The notes under the pieces were generated by a model that worked only from the letters and a program-made list of their open reading frames with translations, had not been told where the DNA came from and made no database searches. Position numbers and translations under genes: made by a program. From positions 939,726 through 1,003,725 of the forward strand of contig JAKLEB010000002.1 of assembly GCA_022711765.1 (NCBI GenBank): 64,000 nucleotides of DNA, written 5' to 3'. Within the stretch, counting starts at the first letter, position 1; each line of letters begins with the position of its first letter. Positions 58,713 to 64,000 of this stretch are shown here, piece after piece. This DNA is from Candidatus Krumholzibacteriota bacterium (GTDB lineage Bacteria > Krumholzibacteriota > Krumholzibacteriia > LZORAL124-64-63).

Positions 58713-59861
58713 ATGCCCGACGTCGAGGTGACCGTCATCGGCGGCGGCATCGTCGGCTGCGCCGTCGCGGCGCGGGCCGCCGCGGCCGGCTTCGCGACGG
58801 CGCTCGTCGAGCGCGGCCCGCTCCTCGGCGGCGGGATCTCCAGCCGCAACAGCGGGGTCGCGCACGCCGGGATGTACTACCCGCCGGGCTCGCTCAAGGC
58901 CCGCCTCTGCGTCGAGGGGCGCCGCCTGCTGAAGACCTTCTGCGAGCACCACGGCGTGCGCTACCGCGAGTGCGGCAAGCTCGTCGTCGCCACGAGCCAG
59001 GCGGACCTCGGCGAGCTCGAGCGGCTCCACGCGCTCGGCGAGGCCAACGGGGTCGAGGACCTGCGCCTGATCGAGAGCGCGGAGGTCGCGAGCCTCGCGC
59101 CGGCCGTGCGCGCGCTCGCGGCGCTCTGGTCGCCCCGGTCCGCGATCCTCGACGTCGAGGGCTGTACCCGCGCCTTCGGCCGGCTGGCCGGCCTCGCCGG
59201 CGCGCAGATCCTGACCGGCGCCGACTGCGTGGGCCTCGACCGGCAGCGCGACGGCTGGCGCCTGGAAGTCCGGCCCCCGACCGGCGCGACCCGCGAGGGC
59301 TGGCGGCACACCAGCCGTTGGGTCGTCAACGCCGCGGGCCTGTACAGCGACCGCATCGCCGAGTTCGCCGGCGTGGACATCGACCGCGAGGGCTGGCGCC
59401 TGCGCTGGGTCAAGGGCAATTACTTCGCGATCTCGCCGCGCCACGACGGCCGGGTCGAACGGCTGGTCTACCCGGTGCCGCCGGCCGACGGCTCGAGCCT
59501 GGGCGTCCATCTCTGCCTGGACCTCGCCGGCCGGATGCGGCTGGGTCCGGACGTCGAGCCGCCGCTCGCGCCCCGCGCCGCCGAGGACTACACGGTCGAC
59601 CCCGATCGCCTGGAATCCTTCTACCTGGGCGCCCATCGATTCCTGCCGTTCCTGGCGCGCAGGGACCTGAGCCCGGACATGTGCGGGCTGCGGCCCCGGC
59701 GGATCGCCTGGTGGACCGACGGGTTCGCCGACTTCGTGATCCGGCGCGAGACGGGCGACCTCGAGGGGCTCGTCAACCTGGTCGGCATCGAGTCGCCGGG
59801 CGTGACCGCCGCGCCGGCCATCGCTCGCCAGGTGGTCGGTTACCTCGCCGGGGAGGCCTGA
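58713..59861 (+). CDS. FAD-dependent oxidoreductase (LhgO/DAO-like)
   Basis: 382 residues. N-terminal FAD motif Gly-Gly-Gly-Ile-Val-Gly-Cys near residue 10, then Ser-Ser-Arg-Asn-Ser-Gly-Val-Ala-His-Ala-Gly-Met-Tyr-Tyr near 44-57, the pattern of L-2-hydroxyglutarate oxidase-like enzymes, and a DAO-type fold to the end (Val-Asn-Ala-Ala-Gly-Leu-Tyr-Ser, Gly-Ile-Glu-Ser-Pro-Gly). It likely oxidises a hydroxy acid. Its ATG is one base after the preceding stop, so it is cotranscribed with the thioredoxin-like gene. Confidence 0.83.
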   Translation: MPDVEVTVIGGGIVGCAVAARAAAAGFATALVERGPLLGGGISSRNSGVAHAGMYYPPGSLKARLCVEGRRLLKTFCEHHGVRYRECGKLVVATSQADLGELERLHALGEANGVEDLRLIESAEVASLAPAVRALAALWSPRSAILDVEGCTRAFGRLAGLAGAQILTGADCVGLDRQRDGWRLEVRPPTGATREGWRHTSRWVVNAAGLYSDRIAEFAGVDIDREGWRLRWVKGNYFAISPRHDGRVERLVYPVPPADGSSLGVHLCLDLAGRMRLGPDVEPPLAPRAAEDYTVDPDRLESFYLGAHRFLPFLARRDLSPDMCGLRPRRIAWWTDGFADFVIRRETGDLEGLVNLVGIESPGVTAAPAIARQVVGYLAGEA

Positions 59862-59863
59862 CC

Positions 59864-60670
59864 ATGTGGCTGGCGGCGCTCGTCGTGCTGATCCTCGTTC
59901 TGGTCTGGCCGACCGGCTCGACGCGCTCGCGGGGACGCCCGCCGTTCCGGCACACGGGTGGACAGTGGCGCCGCAACTACGGGCGCCGCGCCTTCCTGCG
60001 CCTCGGCCTCGCGCTGGGCGCGGCGGCGGTCCTGGCCTACAGCGGCGCCGACGCCGAGCTGGAGGCGGCCCACACGCGGCAGCTCGACCCGCGCGAGGGC
60101 CGGGCCGCGGCCGTCCGCGAGGTGCTGCGCGCCGGCGGACGCGCGGACGAGGCCGACCGGTTGCGCGCCGAGTCGTTTCCCGCGAGCGCGTCCGATCGCG
60201 TGGCCGCAGGGGTGAAGCCCGCCGGGGAGCGGGACATGGTCCTGGTCTGGGGCCTGGCCGCGCTCGGCGACTGGCTCTGGAAGTCGAGCGCGTTCTCGCG
60301 CTGGGGCCGCGCGAACTTCGAAGCCGTCTGCGTGGGGTTGCCCGTGCTGTGGACGCTGCAGCGCGGAATCGGTTCCGATCGTCCCTCGGTCGCCGGCGCG
60401 TCGCCGCGGTGGCGGCCGCTGCGGCACGCCCACGGCGCCAGCGGTCACGCGTTCATCGGCGCCATCCCCTGGTGGACGCTGGCCGATCGCTGCCGTCCCG
60501 GCTCCGCGCGGGCGGCCGCCCGGGGACTGGGCCTCCTGACGGGCTGGTCGCGTCTGAACGACCGCAAGCACTACCCGTCGCAGATCCTGCTCGGCTGGAC
60601 CGTCGCCTGGAACGCGGTCGAGGCGGTGCGTCCTGCGGCCGAGGCGGGCGATCCCCGGGAGGCCGGGTGA
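59864..60670 (+). CDS. PAP2-like phosphatase family membrane protein
   Basis: 268 residues. Hydrophobic N-terminus, a hydrophilic central insert, then Ala-Ser-Gly-His-Ala-Phe-Ile-Gly near 195 (PAP2 C2 form of Pro-Ser-Gly-His) and Ser-Arg-Leu-Asn-Asp-Arg-Lys-His-Tyr-Pro-Ser-Gln near 230 (C3 form of Ser-Arg-x5-His-x3-Asp, with Gln for Asp). C1 (Lys-x6-Arg-Pro) may be reduced to the Asp-Arg-Pro near 169. PAP2 enzymes remove phosphate from lipids such as undecaprenyl pyrophosphate. The incomplete motifs leave activity open. It begins two bases after the oxidoreductase stop and overlaps the GNAT gene by one base. Confidence 0.65.
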   Translation: MWLAALVVLILVLVWPTGSTRSRGRPPFRHTGGQWRRNYGRRAFLRLGLALGAAAVLAYSGADAELEAAHTRQLDPREGRAAAVREVLRAGGRADEADRLRAESFPASASDRVAAGVKPAGERDMVLVWGLAALGDWLWKSSAFSRWGRANFEAVCVGLPVLWTLQRGIGSDRPSVAGASPRWRPLRHAHGASGHAFIGAIPWWTLADRCRPGSARAAARGLGLLTGWSRLNDRKHYPSQILLGWTVAWNAVEAVRPAAEAGDPREAG

Positions 60671-61200
60671 TGGACGTTCGCGTGCCGCTCGAGATCAACG
60701 GCTTCTACCTGCGGGAGTTCAGCGAAGACGACCTGCCTCGCCTCTGCCTCCTCGCCGGCGACTACGAGATCTGGCGCCGCGTGACCGATCTCTTCCCGCA
60801 CCCGTACGACGAGGCGGCGGCGCTGCGGTGGCTCGACGCGCTGGCGGAGCAGGATCCGCCGCGCAATCTCGCCATCGCGGGGCCCACGGGGCTCGTGGGC
60901 GGCGTCGGGCTGCTGCTCTCGAACGTGCCGAACTTCGCGCACGACGGCGAGCTGGGCTACTGGCTCGGCCGCGAGTACTGGGGCCTGGGTCTGATGACCG
61001 CGGCCGTGCGCGCGTTCGTGCCCTGGGCCGCGGCGATCCACGGACTGCGCCGCCTGACCGCGAGGGTCTACGCCGGCAACGTCGCCTCGATGCGGGTCGT
61101 GGAGAAATGCGGCTTCGTGCGCGAAGGCGTGCTGCGCCAGGCCGTCCGCAAGGAGGATCAGTGGCTTGACCTGCACGTCTTCGGCCGGCTCGTCGGCTGA
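60670..61200 (+). CDS. GNAT acetyltransferase (RimJ/RimL type)
   Basis: 176 residues. Leu-Arg-Glu-Phe-Ser-Glu-Asp-Asp near residue 15 and Gly-Glu-Leu-Gly-Tyr-Trp-Leu-Gly near 98 fit the family. Trp-Gly-Leu-Gly-Leu-Met-Thr-Ala-Ala near 109 is the acetyl-CoA loop, and Asn-Val-Ala-Ser-Met-Arg-Val-Val-Glu-Lys-Cys-Gly-Phe the last motif. It acetylates an N-terminal or side-chain amine of an unknown target. The start overlaps the PAP2-like stop by one base. Confidence 0.88.
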   Translation: MDVRVPLEINGFYLREFSEDDLPRLCLLAGDYEIWRRVTDLFPHPYDEAAALRWLDALAEQDPPRNLAIAGPTGLVGGVGLLLSNVPNFAHDGELGYWLGREYWGLGLMTAAVRAFVPWAAAIHGLRRLTARVYAGNVASMRVVEKCGFVREGVLRQAVRKEDQWLDLHVFGRLVG

Positions 61201-61233
61201 GCGCGCCCGGCCGGCGGTCCGGCGCGGCGGCGA

Positions 61234-62451
61234 TCACTCGTAGCGGAGCGCCGCGATCGGGTCCAGAGCCGCGGCCTTGCGCGCCGGCCAGAAGCCGAAG
61301 AACACGCCGACGGCCGCCGAGAAGCCGAGCGCGAGCCCCGCCATGGCCGGGGCGATCGTGGTCGGCCAGCCCGTCAGGCGGCCCACGAGCCACGAGCTGC
61401 CGTAGCCGATCGCGACGCCGACGAGCCCGCCCAACGTCGACAGGACCACGGCCTCGACCAGGAATTGCGCCAGCACGTCACCCGGCCGGGCGCCGATCGC
61501 CATGCGGATCCCGATCTCCCGGGTGCGCTCGGTCACCGATACCAGCATGATGTTCATGATGCCGATGCCGCCGACGAACAGGGAGATGGCCGCGATCGCC
61601 GCCAGGAGCATCGACATCACCCGCGTGGTGCCGGTGGCGGTCTCGGCGAGGTCGGCCTGGTTGCGGACCGTGAAGTCGTCCTCCTCCCAGTCGCCCAGAC
61701 CGTGGCTCTCGCGCATGATGGCCGAGACCTCGGACTTCGCGGCCTCCACGTCGGCCGCCGACCAGGCCGAGCCCAGGATCTGCGCGATGAACTGCCGGCC
61801 CGCGAGCCGCGTCCTCACCGTCGTATAGGGCGCCAGGATGCAGTCGTCCTGGTCCGACCCGTCGGCCGTCTGGCCCTTGGCGGCCAAGACGCCGATCACC
61901 TTGAAGGGCACGCCGCGCAGGATCACCTGCTCGCCGACCGGATCCTGGCCGGGGAAGATGTTCCCGGCCACGGTCGCGCCCAGCACGCACACCTTGCGCA
62001 TGGCGCGCACGTCGGCCGCGCCGAAGAACTGCCCGCTGCTCGTGGCCCAGTCCCGGATCACCGGGTACGCGACGTCGACGCCGAAGATCGGCGCGAACCA
62101 GTTGGCGCCGCCGCCGCGGATCCGCGCGCCGGCCATGATCACCGGCGAGACGTTGCTCAAGAGCAGGCTCTCGCGCGCCAGCTTCTCCGCGTCGTCGATC
62201 GTGAGCCGGTTGAAGCTCCCCGCCCCGCGGCTCACCCCGCCGGCGTTGCTCGCCCCCGGGGTGATCACGACGAGGTTGGTGCCCAGGTTCTGGATGCTCG
62301 CCTCGATGCGCGACCGAGCGCCCTGGCCGATGGCGACCATGACCATGACGGCGCCCACGCCGATGATGACGCCGAGCATCGTCAACGCGCTGCGCAGCTT
62401 GGTGCGCGCGATGCTGCGGACCGCGATGCGGAAGAGCCTGGCGTGGCGCAT
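61234..62451 (-). CDS. MacB-like ABC transporter permease
   Basis: 405 residues, four membrane helices: one near residues 18-42 and three at the C-terminus (near 285-310, 335-365, 375-395). A large periplasmic MacB-type core lies between. Leu-Arg-Ser-Ala-Leu-Thr-Met-Leu-Gly-Val-Ile-Ile-Gly-Val-Gly at the start and Asn-Ile-Met-Leu-Val-Ser-Val-Thr-Glu-Arg-Thr-Arg-Glu-Ile-Gly near 300 are family markers. With the ATPase and adaptor genes next to it, it forms a tripartite efflux pump for antibiotics, peptides or lipids through an outer-membrane channel not in the window. Here permease and ATPase are separate genes, unlike E. coli MacB. Confidence 0.9.
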   Translation of the reverse strand: MRHARLFRIAVRSIARTKLRSALTMLGVIIGVGAVMVMVAIGQGARSRIEASIQNLGTNLVVITPGASNAGGVSRGAGSFNRLTIDDAEKLARESLLLSNVSPVIMAGARIRGGGANWFAPIFGVDVAYPVIRDWATSSGQFFGAADVRAMRKVCVLGATVAGNIFPGQDPVGEQVILRGVPFKVIGVLAAKGQTADGSDQDDCILAPYTTVRTRLAGRQFIAQILGSAWSAADVEAAKSEVSAIMRESHGLGDWEEDDFTVRNQADLAETATGTTRVMSMLLAAIAAISLFVGGIGIMNIMLVSVTERTREIGIRMAIGARPGDVLAQFLVEAVVLSTLGGLVGVAIGYGSSWLVGRLTGWPTTIAPAMAGLALGFSAAVGVFFGFWPARKAAALDPIAALRYE

Positions 62452-62460
62452 GGCGTCCTT

Positions 62461-63210
62461 TCAGCTCGCGGCGCTCGCGGCGCCCGCGGCCAGATCGGCG
62501 GCGGCATCGCGGCGGTCCCGCACCGCCTCGTCGCGGACGAGCCGGCCGTCGCGCAGCTCGACCACCCGGCGAACGTACCGCGCGAGGTCGAGCTCGTGGG
62601 TGACCATGACGACCGTCAGGCCGCGGTCGTTGAGCGCCTGGAACAGCGCGAGGATCTCGATGCTGGTGTGGGTGTCCAGATTGCCGGTCGGCTCGTCGGC
62701 CAACAGCAGGGCCGGCTCGGTCACCAGGGCGCGCGCGATCGCGACTCGCTGCTGCTGGCCGCCCGACAGCTCGTTCGGCACGTGGTCGCGGCGGTCGCCG
62801 AGGCCGACGCGCTCGAGGGCGGCCGTCGCGGCGCGGCCGATGTCCCGGTGGTGGTGAGCGCGGTCGTAGAGCAGCGGCAGCTCGACGTTCTCCTGGGCGC
62901 TCGTGCGCGGGAGGAGATTGAAGCCCTGGAAGACGAAGCCGATGCGCTGGTTGCGAATGTCGGCCAGCTCCTTGCCGCCCAGCTGGTCGACCCGCCGGCC
63001 GTCCAGCTCGTAGGTGCCCGCGGTCGGCCGGTCGAGGCAGCCGAGGATGTTCATCAACGTGGATTTGCCCGAGCCGGACGCGCCCATGATCGCGATCATC
63101 TCGCCGGGCGCGACCTCGAGGTCGATCCCGGCGAGGGCGCGGACTTCGTTGCGGCCCATCGCGTACGTCCGCTGGAGATCGCGCAGGCGGATGACCGGAC
63201 CGGTGGCCAT
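62461..63210 (-). CDS. MacB/LolD-type ABC transporter ATP-binding protein
   Basis: 249 residues. Walker A Gly-Ala-Ser-Gly-Ser-Gly-Lys-Ser-Thr near 40, Q-loop in Val-Phe-Gln-Gly-Phe-Asn, signature Leu-Ser-Gly-Gly-Gln-Gln-Gln-Arg near 145, Walker B Leu-Leu-Leu-Ala-Asp-Glu-Pro-Thr with the Gly-Asn-Leu-Asp-Thr D-loop, and the switch His in Val-Thr-His-Glu. The Pro-Thr-Gly-Asn-Leu-Asp is typical of the LolD/MacB group. Its start lies two bases after the adaptor stop and its end is nine bases from the permease, so the three form one operon. Confidence 0.93.
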   Translation of the reverse strand: MATGPVIRLRDLQRTYAMGRNEVRALAGIDLEVAPGEMIAIMGASGSGKSTLMNILGCLDRPTAGTYELDGRRVDQLGGKELADIRNQRIGFVFQGFNLLPRTSAQENVELPLLYDRAHHHRDIGRAATAALERVGLGDRRDHVPNELSGGQQQRVAIARALVTEPALLLADEPTGNLDTHTSIEILALFQALNDRGLTVVMVTHELDLARYVRRVVELRDGRLVRDEAVRDRRDAAADLAAGAASAAS

Positions 63211-63212
63211 GG

Positions 63213-64000
63213 CTAGAATCCGCCGGGCCGCGGCGGGCCGGGTTGCTGGCGCTGCTGCTGGAACGGCGACGCGGCGGCCTCCGCCGTCGACGAGCTGGCG
63301 ATTCCCGCGACCACCTGCTGGCCCTCCGCAAGGTCGCGGCCCGAGACGACCGTGTTCGTGCCGTCGCTGATGCCGGTCTGGACCATGATCACGTCCAGCG
63401 CGCCGTCGGGGCCGACGATCCAGAGCATGCCCCGCTCGCGCGAGCCCGCGCCGCCGTCGCCGTTCGCCGCGCCGCCGCCGTTCGCGGCGCCGCCGCCGCC
63501 GCCGCGCGGCGAGGGCGGGCGGGAGGTGTCCCCGGAACCGCGCTGCGGTTCGCGCCCGGCGCGCGCCCGCGCGAGCGCGGCCTGCATCACGGACTGATCC
63601 GGGCGGAAGCGCAGCGCGGCGTTGGGAACGTGGAGCGCGCCGGTCGCCGTCTCCACGAGGAAATCCACGGTCGCGGTCATGCCCGGCAGCAGGCGGCGGT
63701 CGGGATTCGCGACGTCAATCACCGCCGTGTAGCTGACCACGTTCTCGGTCGTCGCGCCCTGCAGGCGCAGCTGCCGCACCGTGCCGGAAAACGTGGCATC
63801 CGGGTACGCCTGCACGGTGAAGCGGACCGTCTGGCCCTCCCGGATCTGGCCGACGTCGCTCTCGTCGACCGCGGCCAGGATCTGCATCTGCTGCAGATCG
63901 CCCGCGATCAGGAACAGCTCGGGCGCCGAGAAGCTGGCCTGCACCGTCTGACCGCGGTCGACGGCGCGGGACACGACCGTGCCGGAGATGGGGGCCGTGA
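63213..64000 (-). CDS. MacA-like periplasmic adaptor, 5' end outside window
   Basis: The frame is open to the right edge, so the N-terminus (signal, first lipoyl half) is missing. Visible are the second lipoyl strand Pro-Ile-Ser-Gly-Thr-Val-Val-Ser-Arg near 63970-63995, a beta-barrel domain (Val-Asp-Glu-Ser-Asp-Val-Gly-Gln-Ile, Leu-Leu-Pro-Gly-Met-Thr-Ala-Thr-Val), a Gly/Ala/Asn-rich insert and a C-terminal Gln/Pro-rich tail. It is the membrane fusion protein of the MacAB-type pump and would bridge the permease and an outer-membrane channel. The Gly-rich insert and Gln/Pro tail are unusual. Confidence 0.87.
   Translation of the reverse strand, partial: TAPISGTVVSRAVDRGQTVQASFSAPELFLIAGDLQQMQILAAVDESDVGQIREGQTVRFTVQAYPDATFSGTVRQLRLQGATTENVVSYTAVIDVANPDRRLLPGMTATVDFLVETATGALHVPNAALRFRPDQSVMQAALARARAGREPQRGSGDTSRPPSPRGGGGGAANGGGAANGDGGAGSRERGMLWIVGPDGALDVIMVQTGISDGTNTVVSGRDLAEGQQVVAGIASSSTAEAAASPFQQQRQQPGPPRPGGF

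Overview
The window is about 64 kb of one bacterial chromosome. Most of it is very GC-rich (about 70% in a line I counted, 41581-41640). It carries no rRNA, tRNA or CRISPR that I can see. Four secreted proteins end in an Asn-Pro-Phe-Asn-Pro motif followed by a FlgD-like Ig fold and a short terminal strand. Together with a MacAB-type efflux set, an MsbA-like flippase, a heptosyltransferase end and an OmpA protein, this points to a diderm bacterium of the FCB side (for example Krumholzibacteriota, Eisenbacteria or a relative). I cannot name the species.

Layout. 1-7.6 kb: end of a heptosyltransferase, OmpA-like protein, MntP-like pump, a secreted LVIVD-repeat protein, isochorismatase-like and phospholipase D-like proteins, a dockerin-tailed secreted protein and a GlsB-type membrane protein. 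7.7-20.8 kb: an accessory region. It holds a low-GC two-gene SIR2 plus large NTPase module (8455-13613), an IS3-type transposase scrap at its 3' edge, a DUF1569/DinB-like protein, a PLP decarboxylase, an AbiE-type toxin-antitoxin pair, an exported SurE, a membrane protein, an internally deleted methyltransferase and a membrane-anchored acetyltransferase. 20.8-27.6 kb: hydrolase, FMN reductase, a transketolase-family enzyme, a DEDDh exonuclease, a lipoprotein and small envelope proteins. 27.7-37 kb (minus strand): subtilisin-like protease, a two-component system with twin palindromes over its promoter, a secreted protein, and an MraY-MurG pair in which MurG has a C-terminal HEAT-like extension. 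37-45.4 kb: exonuclease III, LysM glycosidase-like protein, MsbA-like transporter, glycosyltransferase and a very large membrane protein with GAP1-like N-terminal features. 45.5-49 kb (minus): alcohol dehydrogenase, a short selenoprotein read through an in-frame UGA, a HAD phosphatase and a ParA-like ATPase. 49-64 kb: ACT protein, nucleoside kinase, GAPDH, M1 peptidase, EamA transporter, phosphofructokinase, pseudouridine synthase, thioredoxin-like protein, FAD oxidoreductase, PAP2-like and GNAT proteins, and the MacB/MacA genes running off the end.

The two most interesting items are the SIR2-NTPase module, a probable abortive-infection type antiviral system whose genes overlap by four bases, and the hidden SelW-like selenoprotein at 46234-46467, which has a CxxU motif and a bacterial SECIS hairpin with a GGUCU apical loop.

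Gene starts were chosen mainly by Shine-Dalgarno spacing. GTG and TTG starts are common here. Long open frames on the opposite strand of most genes are a by-product of high GC and were left out.
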